Assembly: GCA_945870155.1 (NCBI GenBank)
Contig: CAMBSB010000002.1
Coordinates: 1 to 64,000, forward strand
From: Paludibacter jiangxiensis
GTDB lineage: Bacteria > Bacteroidota > Bacteroidia > Bacteroidales > Paludibacteraceae
DNA length: 64,000 nucleotides
Direction: 5' to 3'
In this document: positions 43,717-53,554 of the stretch, in pieces
How positions within the stretch are numbered: the first letter of the stretch is position 1
How the letters are laid out: every line of letters begins with the position of its first letter
Notes under the pieces: generated by a model
What the model was told of the DNA's origin: nothing
The model's database searches: none
Seen by the model: the letters and a program-made list of their open reading frames with translations, nothing else
Position numbers and translations under genes: made by a program

Positions 43717-45537
43717 TCAAAATAACGATTTAATGTTATTCTCGATAACGGCTCCTATAGAAATAGACGTTTTATGAAGATCAAAAAGTTTCTCATGTCT
43801 CTCTTTCATTTCCGTCAAAAACTCTTCTTCTGTCAATCCATCTTCTTCAATTACCACACCCACATAGCGTCCGGGGTTCATGCTCCAGTCCTGTTCTTCA
43901 ATTTCGGCAAGGGTGGCCGCTTTACACAGTCCGGTTACATCTTCGTACACGCCTGCAGGGAAACGCTCGTTAAGCCATGCTATTTGCGCTTCGAAATAGT
44001 GTTGTTTTGCCAGCAGTGCTTTGTACGCATTTTCGGCTTCTTCCACCTGTTTTTCCCAGCGTTTCAGCTCTTTATCCAGTTCGGGTTTTTCGGCTTTCAG
44101 TTTCTCCAACACCTTTTGTTGGTCAAACGCCTGATTGGAAAAGTCAATGGCTTGTGCTTCGTATTTTGCCAAAAGTGCAGTCAATCGGTCGGTTTCGCCA
44201 CGGTACAGGCGTACAATGGTGGCCATGTTTTGAATTTGTTCTTCGGTAAATTCGCGGTGCGCACGGTCTATCTGTCGAAATATGTTTCGGGCATCGATAA
44301 ACAACACTTTTGGTTCGGTACCGGCTTTGCTTTTGTCGAAAAACCACAAAGTGGCAGGCAAGGTAACGGTATAAAACATGTTTTTAGGCAAGGTAAGCAT
44401 ACAGTCAATTACTCCACTTCGTACCAGATTTTGGCGAATATCGGCTTCGCTGTTGCGGGCATCACTGGCAGAATTAGCCATAACCAAAGCAGCCTTTCCG
44501 GTAGATTTCAACGAAGTAGCAAACAGGTTTATCCACAGGTAATTGGCATTGGGTACCGTGTTGGGATTGTCTTTTTTCTTACCCGTGTTTTTGGTTTTGT
44601 TCTGCGGTATGCCGTATTCGTTGAATCGCTTTTGGTCTTTTACCTTATCCAGATTTACTTCATCTACGTTGAAAGGCGGATTAGCCATTACATAATCGAA
44701 ATTGCCATAACTATTGTATGGGTCATCATAATAACTATTGGCAGGTTTTATCTCACCACGCAAGCCATTTACGGCAATGTTCATACGTGCCAGTTTTACG
44801 GTTTCCGGTGTGCGTTCTGCTCCATAAACCATCAAATCTTTGGTGTCGTTGTCGTGTAATTCTTCCCGTCGTCTGTCCACAAAATATGAACTTTGCACAA
44901 ACATACCACCACTACCACAAGCCGGGTCGAAAATAGTTCCCTGATAAGGCTCAATAATTTCAACCATCAGTTTTACCACGCTGGTAGGCGTAAAGAATTC
45001 CCCACCACCCTGACCTTCGGCCAGTGCAAACTCACTCAGGAAGTATTCATAAACTTTCCCAAACACATCACCTGTGGCATCTTCGGGTATATCGGCAAAA
45101 ATTTTCAGTAGCGATTTTGGCAATGTGCGGTCATCGTCCGAATAAAGTTTGAAATACTCATCCTTTGGTAAACTGTCGGCCAGTTCCGGTTTGTATTTCT
45201 CAATCTCTTCCATGGCGTGTTTTATCGCTTTAGCAATATCCTGTTCTTCGGGCAATGCCAGCAGGTGTTCGTAGCGAGCCTTTTCAGGTAGATAAAATCC
45301 ACATTTGGCAATGGCAATTTCGGTTTCCGTTTGTTGCATGCGACCATCTTTCTGAGCTTTTAATTCGGCTTTTATTTCGGGCACTATGCGATTGAAACGC
45401 AAGGACGCAAAACGTAAAAAAATTAATCCCAAAATAGGTGTTGCATACTCACTGGCTTTCAGCCCACTATCCACTCTTAACTTATCAGCAGCTTGCCAAA
45501 GTTTATTTTCTAAATCCTTTAATTGTTCGGAAGTCAT
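43717..45537 (-). CDS. hsdM: Type I restriction-modification DNA methyltransferase subunit
   Basis: The 606 residues carry the N-terminal helical HsdM domain (LENKLWQAADKLRVDSGLKASEYATPILGLIFLRF), the SAM-binding motif FDPACGSGGMFVQS (about 201-214) and the catalytic NPPF in YVMANPPFNVDEVN. A long C-terminal coiled part (ELDKELKRWEKQVEEAENAYKALLAK) makes it longer than the usual ~500 residues. With HsdS it methylates adenine. It begins the M-S-(Schlafen)-R gene order. The 361-residue plus ORF at 43774 is antisense and not a gene. Confidence 0.95.
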   Translation of the reverse strand: MTSEQLKDLENKLWQAADKLRVDSGLKASEYATPILGLIFLRFASLRFNRIVPEIKAELKAQKDGRMQQTETEIAIAKCGFYLPEKARYEHLLALPEEQDIAKAIKHAMEEIEKYKPELADSLPKDEYFKLYSDDDRTLPKSLLKIFADIPEDATGDVFGKVYEYFLSEFALAEGQGGGEFFTPTSVVKLMVEIIEPYQGTIFDPACGSGGMFVQSSYFVDRRREELHDNDTKDLMVYGAERTPETVKLARMNIAVNGLRGEIKPANSYYDDPYNSYGNFDYVMANPPFNVDEVNLDKVKDQKRFNEYGIPQNKTKNTGKKKDNPNTVPNANYLWINLFATSLKSTGKAALVMANSASDARNSEADIRQNLVRSGVIDCMLTLPKNMFYTVTLPATLWFFDKSKAGTEPKVLFIDARNIFRQIDRAHREFTEEQIQNMATIVRLYRGETDRLTALLAKYEAQAIDFSNQAFDQQKVLEKLKAEKPELDKELKRWEKQVEEAENAYKALLAKQHYFEAQIAWLNERFPAGVYEDVTGLCKAATLAEIEEQDWSMNPGRYVGVVIEEDGLTEEEFLTEMKERHEKLFDLHKTSISIGAVIENNIKSLF

Positions 45538-45551
45538 TCTATTTTTATTTT

Positions 45552-45815
45552 TTATTTTTTAGCTATTATATCTACAAATTTCTTAATCTCTTTCACCATT
45601 TTGGTGATAATTCTATTCCGGTATTCAGGTTGAATAAGGTTGAATAAGGTGAATGTGCCATTATGCATGAAGTTGGAAAAGTATACACCTTCATCATCTG
45701 TGAGTTCAAAATGCTTCCAAAAAATTGACGCTTCACTTATTTGATAATCTTCTTTTCCAGAACAAAATTCCAAGATTTTCATCTTATTGTTAGCAATATC
45801 CAGTGTTGGTAACAT
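45552..45815 (-). CDS. Small hypothetical protein ahead of hsdM
   Basis: An 87-residue protein whose stop lies 14 bases before the hsdM start, so probably the first gene of the operon. Visible are KILEFCSGKEDYQISEASIFWKHFELTDDEGVYFSNF and a Lys-rich tail (MVKEIKKFVDIIAKK). A later start at Met 12 is possible. No known family; its position suggests a control or accessory protein, unproven. Confidence 0.5.
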   Translation of the reverse strand: MLPTLDIANNKMKILEFCSGKEDYQISEASIFWKHFELTDDEGVYFSNFMHNGTFTLFNLIQPEYRNRIITKMVKEIKKFVDIIAKK

Positions 45816-46248
45816 ATAATTGCGTATTTATTGGTGGCTATTAATTAGATAATTTTTTCAAACCCCAAAACTACAAAAAAACTTTCACATTTCATTTAAT
45901 TTATCAAATTTATTTTAAGTTTTAAAATAGTATCTTCTTGAGTTTGACCTGTTGTTAAATAAATTATTAAAAAAACACTATTCAACAAAAAAATTCAATG
46001 CATAATAAATGAACAGAAATTATGATTGAAATTTATCAAAGACATTATTTAATAAGAAAAACATGTGTAAAATAAAAAACTTTAGAACAAAATCATATTC
46101 TTATATAGTAAGTTGCAATCTAGCAGTTTTATTTAATTATCAAATTTCAAGAGCCTTAACATGCATTAAATAAGGCAATTATTAAGAACAAAAAACCCCG
46201 AAAGCCATTTTGACCTTCGGGGTTTTTTAATTAATTTATTCTGACTAA
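45816..46248. other. 433-bp AT-rich spacer at the edge of the restriction island
   Basis: No gene is supported. It should contain the restriction operon promoter near 45820-45900 and ends with the terminator of the secreted-protein gene (46191-46228). It marks the change back to core-like DNA. Confidence 0.5.
46191..46228 (-). terminator. Terminator of the T9SS cargo gene
   Basis: AAAAACCCCGAA and TTCGGGGTTTTT pair perfectly over 12 bp with a 13-base loop, flanked by A and T runs, just past the stop at 46249. Confidence 0.9.
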
Positions 46249-47091
46249 TTAATACATAATTTTTTGAGTCATGTTATTAACACGTACTACATACATTCCT
46301 CTTGTTAAGTTGTTTAATCCAACTTTACCATTTTCAATTACTGACGTTTGAATTTTACTACCTAATGCAGAATAAATTTCAACAGTAGAACCATTAGCTA
46401 CATTATTAAGCAATAAGTTTTTACCTGATACAACAGCGGTGAATTGATTAACGCTTGGATTGTTAAAACCTGTACTACTATCTAACCCAAAGTATACTTC
46501 ATCCCATAATACTGAGGCTGCGGTATAAACTCTTAATTGAAATGACAATTGAGTAGCACCTACAATCGGATTAAAAGAATAACTATATGTTTCCCATACA
46601 CCACTTCTATTATCAATTAAATATCCATTACTTCCGTTACCGGGTACTGATGGTGTTGCATTTCCTCCAGGTCCTTTTAATCCTAATGAGTCCGCTAATG
46701 ACATAGCTGGATATACTGCAGTTGTAGCTCCTATTGGGCTTGTCATCCAATTAGTCCAGATTCTAGCATCTGTTCCATCGCCAGCAATAGCTTTATATTT
46801 AAATGATACTTTATATTTCTTTGAAACATCAAAACCTCCAGCTGGTGCAGGTACATTTTGAGTTATCCAGTAAGTAGCTGTAGCAGCAACCAGTAAAGAG
46901 CTACCCGTACCTGAAGGAGTAAGTGTACTTTGTGTTAAGGTAGCTGTTGTTTTTTCAAAAGTCCAACCTGTTGGAACACCACCAGACCAAGTTTCAAAAC
47001 CTGGATTTACTAATAGATTCGTTTGCGCATTTACAAAAGCAACACAAACAACTAAAGATAATAATAGAGTAATTTTTCTCATTTTGTTCAA
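46249..47091 (-). CDS. Secreted protein with a type IX secretion C-terminal domain
   Basis: The 280-residue protein has a signal peptide ending FVNAQ. A CBM-like beta-sandwich follows (LLVNPGFETWSGGVPTGWTFE, a carbohydrate-binding family 4/9-like opening, and VSFKYKAIAG). The tail of about 75 residues, SGKNLLLNNVANGSTVEIYSALGSKI and GMYVVRVNNMTQKIMY, is a type A T9SS sorting domain. It would be exported across the outer membrane and anchored or released. The presence of such cargo implies a T9SS elsewhere in the genome. An alternative start at Met 4 is possible. Confidence 0.85.
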   Translation of the reverse strand: MNKMRKITLLLSLVVCVAFVNAQTNLLVNPGFETWSGGVPTGWTFEKTTATLTQSTLTPSGTGSSLLVAATATYWITQNVPAPAGGFDVSKKYKVSFKYKAIAGDGTDARIWTNWMTSPIGATTAVYPAMSLADSLGLKGPGGNATPSVPGNGSNGYLIDNRSGVWETYSYSFNPIVGATQLSFQLRVYTAASVLWDEVYFGLDSSTGFNNPSVNQFTAVVSGKNLLLNNVANGSTVEIYSALGSKIQTSVIENGKVGLNNLTRGMYVVRVNNMTQKIMY

Positions 47092-47312
47092 TTTTTAAAT
47101 GAATAATTATATTTGTTTTATTGAACAAAGATAATGCATATTTATTACAAAAACAATACATTTAATTTGAATATTTTATTCAATTAGCTATTCTAACAAA
47201 AAATCTACCAACTCATTATTATTGAAACAATTACAATATCCAAAATTCAGCTATTGTATTTAGATTGTTGAAAACTTATGTTATATAATCTCAACATAGC
47301 AGAAAATAATCG

Positions 47313-47320
47313 TATCTTTG
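47313..47320 (+). promoter_or_regulatory. -7 element of the glycogen synthase gene
   Basis: TATCTTTG, an exact TAnnTTTG followed by CGC, 23 bases upstream of the start codon. A -33 element is not obvious. Confidence 0.6.
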
Positions 47321-47343
47321 CGCTAATTTTAAAATTGTAATGG

Positions 47344-48996
47344 ATGTTAGATTCTCTTGAACCCGAATATATCTTTGAAACAAGTTGGGAAGTTTGCAAT
47401 ATGGTTGGTGGTATTTACACCGTTTTGTCAACCCGTGCTGCTACCCTGCAAGAACAATATAAAGACAAACTTATTTTTATTGGTCCGGATGTATGGAAAG
47501 ACCGTCATAACCCTTATTTTGTTGAAGATACTAAATCTTTTGAAGATTGGAAAAACTACACTCAACACGAATATCATTTAAGAATAAGAGTTGGACGTTG
47601 GACAATTCCAGGTAATCCTTTGGCAGTTTTGGTTGATTTCATGCCGCTAATGAATCGAAAAAACGAGATATATGCTCATGTTTGGGATCAGGTTGAGGTT
47701 AATTCAATGCCTGCTTATGGCGATTATGATGAGTCATCTATGTTTGGCTATGCCACCGGAATGATAATGGAAAGTTACTATCGCTACTTCAAACTACAAG
47801 CTAACCAGCAAGTTATAGCGCATTTCAATGAATGGATGACAACTTTTGGGGCATTTTACATACAGGAGAATTTACCTGCTGTGGCAACCGTTTTCACAAC
47901 TCATGCCACTTCTATAGGACGATCTATAGCCGGGAATCATAAACCATTATACGATTATTTGCAAGAATATAACGGAGATCAAATGGCTTATGAGCTCAAC
48001 ATGGTATCCAAACATTCAACCGAAAAAAAAGCGGCTCAACTAGTTGATTGTTTTACAACAGTAAGTGAAATTACAGGTGTGGAATGCGAACAATTACTGG
48101 AACGTAAACCTGATATAATTACACCTAATGGTTTCGAAGATGATTTTGTGCCAAAAGGAAAAAATTTTACTACTCAAAGAAAAGACGCACGAAATTCATT
48201 GCGCCATGTGGCCGAAACTTTGCTTGGTTACGAACTGAACGAGAATGCTTTATTTATCAGCACAGCAGGACGTTACGAATATAAAAATAAAGGTATTGAT
48301 ACTTTTATCGAATCGTTAAAACTATTGTACGATTTTAATGATATGACCAGACAGGTTGTGGCTTTTATTATGGTTCCGGCTTGGGTACAAACGCATAGAC
48401 CCGACTTAGCCAATAGTCTAAAAAATCCTGACTCTAAACTTTATTCATACAATAGAATAACAACCCACGAATTACATGATTATTATAACGACAATGTAAT
48501 GAGTGCTTTACATTGGTTTCATATCAGAAATCAGATTAACGAAAGAGTTAAAGTAATTTTTGTTCCTTCTTATTTGAATGGAGCTGATGGGATTTTCAAT
48601 AAAAGTTATTATGAACTTCTTATAGGTATGGACTTAACCGTATTTCCATCATATTATGAACCATGGGGTTATACACCGCTCGAAAGTGTAGCATTTTCAG
48701 TACCAACCATTACAACAGATTTAGCAGGCTTTGGGCAATGGGTATCAAAACTGCCTCAAGACTTAAAAAATGGAGTTGGTGTAATACATCGTTCCGATTA
48801 TAATGGTCATGAAGTTGCTCAAAATATTGCTAAAATGATATGTGAATTTTCACTTTGTACTGAAAATGAAGTGAAAAACATACGAAAAAAAGCATCAATT
48901 ATTGCTGAAAAAGCACTTTGGAAACATTTTATCACCTTCTATCATCAAGCTTATCATCAGGCTTTAAAGGCTAAAAATGAAAGAATCACACTTTAA
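47344..48996 (+). CDS. GT3-family glycogen synthase (eukaryote-like)
   Basis: The 550-residue protein starts with the GT3 signature FETSWEVCNMVGGIYTVL (about 11-28). DYDESSMFGYATGMIMES, NEWMTTFGAFY and FTTHATSIGRSIAG follow, and the C-terminal PSYYEPWGYTPLESVAF with the catalytic Glu pair. GT3 enzymes use UDP-glucose and lack the bacterial GT5 layout. The fungal/animal-like enzyme is known from several Bacteroidota. It pairs with the phosphorylase 272 bases downstream. The ORF at 47357 is a shadow. Confidence 0.92.
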   Translation: MLDSLEPEYIFETSWEVCNMVGGIYTVLSTRAATLQEQYKDKLIFIGPDVWKDRHNPYFVEDTKSFEDWKNYTQHEYHLRIRVGRWTIPGNPLAVLVDFMPLMNRKNEIYAHVWDQVEVNSMPAYGDYDESSMFGYATGMIMESYYRYFKLQANQQVIAHFNEWMTTFGAFYIQENLPAVATVFTTHATSIGRSIAGNHKPLYDYLQEYNGDQMAYELNMVSKHSTEKKAAQLVDCFTTVSEITGVECEQLLERKPDIITPNGFEDDFVPKGKNFTTQRKDARNSLRHVAETLLGYELNENALFISTAGRYEYKNKGIDTFIESLKLLYDFNDMTRQVVAFIMVPAWVQTHRPDLANSLKNPDSKLYSYNRITTHELHDYYNDNVMSALHWFHIRNQINERVKVIFVPSYLNGADGIFNKSYYELLIGMDLTVFPSYYEPWGYTPLESVAFSVPTITTDLAGFGQWVSKLPQDLKNGVGVIHRSDYNGHEVAQNIAKMICEFSLCTENEVKNIRKKASIIAEKALWKHFITFYHQAYHQALKAKNERITL

Positions 48997-49268
48997 TTAA
49001 AGTCTAAGTATCATTTTGTATGTATTTAAACTCAAACACTTGCAAATCGCAAACGTTTGTTATTTTAAATGATGTTTTTCAACATCATCTATTCGATATG
49101 TAGTTCAATTGTATTATTTTTGCACTTTAAAAGATTCTTTTAATATTAAAGTTTTAGTATCCAACATAATATATTAGTTTTTGTAGATTAAAATTCAATA
49201 ACAGATCAAACATTGTCTGTCTAATTTTTTTTAATCTATTATTTTACTTATTAAAAAGACATAAGCAA
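48997..49268. other. Spacer between glycogen synthase and phosphorylase
   Basis: 272 AT-rich bases. A short hairpin ATGATGTT-TTTC-AACATCAT (49069-49088) lies in the middle and could be an attenuator or weak terminator. No ORF is seen. Confidence 0.4.
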
Positions 49269-51833
49269 ATGAGAATTAAAGTTAACAATGTAAATGAACC
49301 TATCTGGAAAGAAGTAAATGTTAAAACCAATTTACCGGAAAGTTTAAAAAAATTGGAGGAAATCGCTCAAAATCTTTGGTGGGTTTGGAATAGCGAAGCA
49401 AAAAATTTATTCAGAAAAATCGATGCTGAAGCTTGGATTGAAGCACATTCTAATCCTATTCACCTATTGAATTTACTAAGTTATGAAAAGCTCGTTTCAT
49501 TAGGAAATGATGCTGTATTCGTAAAAAAACTTGATGCAATATACGATAATTTCAAATCGTATATGAGCGTACCCTATAATACTCAAAAACCTTCTGTAGC
49601 CTATTTCAGTATGGAATATGGATTAACTGAAGTTTTGAAAATTTATTCTGGTGGTTTAGGAGTTTTAGCTGGTGATTATTTAAAGGAAGCAAGCGATTGC
49701 GCTGTTAATCTTACTGCTATAGGTTTTCTTTATCGTTACGGTTATTTTACCCAGTCTTTATCTGTTGATGGACAACAAGTTCCACTTTACGAAGCTCAAA
49801 ACTTCAATAATTTACCAATAAAACAGGTTAAAGATTCAAATGAACAACCATTAATAATTGAAGTTCCTTTTCCTGATCGAATTATTTATGCTTATTTGTG
49901 GAAAGTTTCAGTGGGTCGAATTTCATTATATCTACTTGATACTGATAACGATATGAACAGTGAATTTGATCGTCCGATTACACATCAACTATATGGTGGT
50001 GATTGGGAAAATCGAATGAAGCAAGAATTCTTATTGGGTATTGGTGGTATTTTAGCTTTGAAAAAATTAGGCATCGAAAAGCAAGTTTATCATTGCAACG
50101 AAGGACATGCAGCCTTAATTAATGCACAAAGATTAGCCGATTTAATTGCCGAAAAAGGTTTAACTTTCAATCAAGCTTTGGAAGTTGTACGTGCAAGTTC
50201 GCTTTACACCGTACACACACCTGTTCCTGCAGGACATGATAGCTTTACAGAAGAACTTTTCGGAAAATATATGAGCGATTTTCCTGCAAAACTACAACTT
50301 TCGTGGGACGATTTCATTGATATTGGTCGTGAACGTCCGGGCGATAAAGACGAAAAATTCAGCATGAGTACTTTTGCTTGTAATACTTGTCAGGAAGTTA
50401 ATGGTGTGAGCTGGTTACACGGTAAAGTTTCGCAAGAAATGTTCAATCCTATTTGGAGAGGTTATTTCCCTGAAGAACTACATGTTAGCTATGTTACTAA
50501 TGGTGTTCATCTACCTACATGGACAGCTTCGGAATGGAAAGCTGTGTACGAAAAATACTTCACCAAAGATTTTTATGCCGATCAATCGAACATGAAAATT
50601 TGGCAAAAAGTGTATGATATTCCTGATAAAGAAATTTGGGATACGCGTATGCACATGAAAAATCGTTTGGTAGAATTTATCAGAGATCAATTCCGCGAAA
50701 ATTGGTTGAAAAATCAAGGTGATCCATCACGCATAGTATCAATTTTGGAATCAATCAACCCAAATGCATTGATTATAGGTTTTGGACGTCGTTTTGCAAC
50801 CTACAAACGTGCGCATTTACTATTTACCGATTTAGAACGCCTGGAACGAATAGTGAATGATCCTGCACGTCCCGTACAGTTTTTGTTTACAGGAAAAGCG
50901 CACCCTGCCGATGGTGGTGGACAAGGATTAATTAAACGTATTGTTGAAATTTCAAGAATGCCTCAATTTATCGGAAAAGTAATTTTCCTTGAGAACTACG
51001 ATATGCGTTTAGCCAAGAGATTGGTTTCGGGTGTTGATATTTGGTTAAACACACCAACCCGACCACTCGAAGCCTCAGGTACTTCAGGTGAAAAAGCACA
51101 AATGAATGGTGTCCTTAACTTCTCTGTATTAGATGGTTGGTGGCTCGAAGGTTATGTAAAAGGTGGCGGTTGGGCATTAACTGAAAAACGTACCTACGAA
51201 AATCAGGAACATCAGGATCAATTAGATGCTGCAACTATTTACAGTATGCTCGAAAATGAGATTGTTCCTTTGTATTTTGCAAAAAACACCAAAGGATATT
51301 CTCCTGAGTGGGTTCAATTTATTAAAAACTCAATAGCGAAAATCACTCCAAGGTACACTACCAAAAGAATGATAGATGACTATATTGAAAAATTCTATAC
51401 AAAGCTTGCTACACGTTCTGCTCTTTTAAAAGATAATAATTATGCAAAGGCCAAAGACATTGTAGCCTGGAAAGAAAAAATATCACAGGCTTGGAACGAA
51501 ATACAAGTGGTAAGTGTGGATATCCCTGAAAAATTACTTCTCAACCCCCAAGTTGGCGAAGATTATAATTTGAATGTGGTACTTGATGTGAATGGATTGA
51601 ATGAAAAAGGCATTGGTATAGAACTGGTTATAACTAAATATGGTAAAAACAACAAAGAATTATTGAGCGATGTTGAAGAACTTAAATTAGTAAAAACTGA
51701 AGGTTCAAAACTCTTTTTCAATATTGATTATCAAATGAATAATGCCGGAACCTTTAAATATAGTTTTCGTATGTTCCCTAAAAACGAAGATCTACCACAT
51801 CGACAAGATTTCTGCTTTGTGCGTTGGATTTAG
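49269..51833 (+). CDS. glgP: Alpha-glucan (glycogen) phosphorylase
   Basis: The 854-residue protein has a DUF3417-type N-terminus (PLxxNLWWVWN-like [17 protein letters not shown]). The GT35 body shows [23 protein letters not shown] and [15 protein letters not shown], and the pyridoxal-phosphate loop [14 protein letters not shown] (K609 as Schiff-base Lys). The EASGTSGxK form and ~850-residue length fit the archaeal/Thermotoga-type GlgP rather than the E. coli MalP type. It releases glucose-1-phosphate from glycogen made by the GT3 enzyme next to it. The minus ORF at 50511 is a shadow. Confidence 0.93.
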   Translation: MRIKVNNVNEPIWKEVNVKTNLPESLKKLEEIAQNLWWVWNSEAKNLFRKIDAEAWIEAHSNPIHLLNLLSYEKLVSLGNDAVFVKKLDAIYDNFKSYMSVPYNTQKPSVAYFSMEYGLTEVLKIYSGGLGVLAGDYLKEASDCAVNLTAIGFLYRYGYFTQSLSVDGQQVPLYEAQNFNNLPIKQVKDSNEQPLIIEVPFPDRIIYAYLWKVSVGRISLYLLDTDNDMNSEFDRPITHQLYGGDWENRMKQEFLLGIGGILALKKLGIEKQVYHCNEGHAALINAQRLADLIAEKGLTFNQALEVVRASSLYTVHTPVPAGHDSFTEELFGKYMSDFPAKLQLSWDDFIDIGRERPGDKDEKFSMSTFACNTCQEVNGVSWLHGKVSQEMFNPIWRGYFPEELHVSYVTNGVHLPTWTASEWKAVYEKYFTKDFYADQSNMKIWQKVYDIPDKEIWDTRMHMKNRLVEFIRDQFRENWLKNQGDPSRIVSILESINPNALIIGFGRRFATYKRAHLLFTDLERLERIVNDPARPVQFLFTGKAHPADGGGQGLIKRIVEISRMPQFIGKVIFLENYDMRLAKRLVSGVDIWLNTPTRPLEASGTSGEKAQMNGVLNFSVLDGWWLEGYVKGGGWALTEKRTYENQEHQDQLDAATIYSMLENEIVPLYFAKNTKGYSPEWVQFIKNSIAKITPRYTTKRMIDDYIEKFYTKLATRSALLKDNNYAKAKDIVAWKEKISQAWNEIQVVSVDIPEKLLLNPQVGEDYNLNVVLDVNGLNEKGIGIELVITKYGKNNKELLSDVEELKLVKTEGSKLFFNIDYQMNNAGTFKYSFRMFPKNEDLPHRQDFCFVRWI

Positions 51834-51840
51834 AAAGAAA

Positions 51841-51876
51841 AAAAAGAGACTGAAAAAAAATCAGTCTCTTTTTTTA
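51841..51876 (+). terminator. Terminator of glgP
   Basis: AAAAAGAGACTGA pairs with TCAGTCTCTTTTT around a run of A, followed by more T, 8 bases after the glgP stop. Confidence 0.92.
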
Positions 51877-51904
51877 TATTTTACAAATTAAAATCTGAAA
51901 AACA

Positions 51905-51995
51905 AATTATCTTGGTTCTTGAATCTTTTGTCTTTTTTCTTTGATCTTTGTTCTTTGTTCTTGAATCTTGGTTCTTTGTTCTTTGCTCTTTGCTC
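51905..51995. repeat. Irregular tandem repeat of TTCTTTG/TTCTTGAATCTT words
   Basis: TTCTTGAATCTTTTG..., TTCTTTGATCTTTG, TTCTTTGTTCTTGAATCTTGG, TTCTTTGTTCTTTGCTCTTTGC. Read on the minus strand it lies downstream of the nfnB stop. A purine/pyrimidine-biased low-complexity tract; no coding role. Confidence 0.65.
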
Positions 51996-52000
51996 TTATT

Positions 52001-53461
52001 CTATTGATTCAAAATCCATTCATGCATAGCAGCTGCAGCTTTTCTACCATCACCCATGGCTAAAATTACTGTTGCACCACCACGTACAATATCACCACCT
52101 GCAAATATCATTGGTATAGCCGATTGCATTGTTGTTTCATCTACAACCACTGTTCCCCATTTTGTAACTTCAAGACCTATAACCGATTGAGGAATTAATG
52201 GATTTGGAGAAACACCCACACTCACCACCACCTCATCAACTTCAACAGTTTCTGTTCTACCAGGAACTTCAATTGGGGAGCGTCTTCCTGAAGCATCAGG
52301 CTCACCTAATTCCATCACTTGTAAAACCATGTGTGTAACTCTACCTTGTTCATTTCCAATAAATTCTATTGGATTCCGCAAAGTCATAAATTCTATACCT
52401 TCTTCCTTGGCGTGTTTTACCTCCTCCAATCTTGCCGGCATTTCTTCTTCCGAACGTCGATAAACTATCATAGCTCTATCAGCACCTAATCGGCGAGCAG
52501 TACGAACGGAATCCATGGCTGTGTTACCACCACCAATAATCGCAACATCTTTTCCAAGCAATACAGGCGTATCAGAATCGGGGCTAGCAGCATCCATTAA
52601 ATTAACACGGGTAAGATATTCATTGGACGACATTACACCTACCAGGTTTTCACCTTTAATATTCATAAATCGCGGCAATCCTGCTCCACTCCCCACAAAT
52701 ACACCCACAAATCCATCTTCTTTTAAATCTTCGATAGTAATAGTTTTACCAATTATACAGTTGTTGATAAACTCAACTCCCATAGAACGAAGATTTTCAA
52801 TTTCAACATCAACAATATTATTTGGTAATCTGAATTCAGGAATACCATATTTTAGAACTCCGCCAATTTCGTGCAAAGCTTCAAAAACAATTACTTTATA
52901 TCCACGTTTTGCCATATCACCTGCAAATGATAAACCTGCAGGGCCGGAACCAACAACAGCTATTTTTAATCCATTCGAAGGTGCAACTTCAGGTATAGAT
53001 ATATTGCCGCTTTCACGTTCAAAATCTGCGGCAAATCTTTCAAGATGACCTATTGCAACAGCTTCTTTTTTCATTTTAACATGAATACATTGCGCTTCAC
53101 ATTGCTTCTCTTGTGGACAAACCCTACCACAAACAGCCGGCAAAGCAGATGTTTCCTTCAATGTTTTAGCGGCACCTAGAAAATCACCTATTTCAATTTG
53201 CTTTACAAATTTTGGAATATAAACACCAACCGGACAGCCGAGCATACAAGTAGGACTTGCACAATCAATACAACGTTTAGCTTCTTGTATAGCCATTTCA
53301 GCAGTTAAACCTAAATTCACCTCTTCCAAGCGGCTATGACTACGATAAGTTGCATCTAACTCAGGCATGTGAACCCTTTTAATGTCGGTACGCTCTTTTG
53401 CTTTCATGGCAGAACGTAAATCAGCACGCCATGTTTGTGATCTTTCTTCGGTAATATCCAT
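52001..53461 (-). CDS. nfnB: NfnB / GltD-like FAD- and Fe-S-containing oxidoreductase subunit
   Basis: The 486-residue protein starts with two 4Fe-4S Cys sets (C64, C67, C72, C76 in CIDCASPTCMLGCP, and C111, C115, C121, C125 in CGRVCPQEKQCEAQC). An FAD Rossmann site VVGSGPAGLSFA (about 170) and an NADPH site IGGGNTAMDSVRTARRLGA (about 308) follow. Alone it resembles the glutamate synthase small subunit. The adjacent ferredoxin-NADP reductase-like gene makes NfnAB (or SudAB) more likely, which couples reduced ferredoxin, NADH and NADP+. The glutamate synthase large subunit is absent here. The plus ORF at 52515 is a shadow. Confidence 0.8.
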   Translation of the reverse strand: MDITEERSQTWRADLRSAMKAKERTDIKRVHMPELDATYRSHSRLEEVNLGLTAEMAIQEAKRCIDCASPTCMLGCPVGVYIPKFVKQIEIGDFLGAAKTLKETSALPAVCGRVCPQEKQCEAQCIHVKMKKEAVAIGHLERFAADFERESGNISIPEVAPSNGLKIAVVGSGPAGLSFAGDMAKRGYKVIVFEALHEIGGVLKYGIPEFRLPNNIVDVEIENLRSMGVEFINNCIIGKTITIEDLKEDGFVGVFVGSGAGLPRFMNIKGENLVGVMSSNEYLTRVNLMDAASPDSDTPVLLGKDVAIIGGGNTAMDSVRTARRLGADRAMIVYRRSEEEMPARLEEVKHAKEEGIEFMTLRNPIEFIGNEQGRVTHMVLQVMELGEPDASGRRSPIEVPGRTETVEVDEVVVSVGVSPNPLIPQSVIGLEVTKWGTVVVDETTMQSAIPMIFAGGDIVRGGATVILAMGDGRKAAAAMHEWILNQ

Positions 53462-53554
53462 TTTAAAATATATATAAATTTAAAAATCTCAGGATGATTT
53501 TTTTTATTAGTTGTATTAAAAATAATTTAATGAGTTGCAGTAACATTTATTTAT

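Noticed and set aside
43774-44859. 361-residue plus-strand ORF
   Set aside because: It lies fully antisense to hsdM, which has intact motifs. The translation is rich in Phe, Cys and His with no family.
52001-53461. Glutamate synthase small subunit (gltD)
   Set aside because: No large subunit nearby, and the partner is an FNR-like gene, so NfnAB/SudAB fits better, though gltD-like annotation is common.
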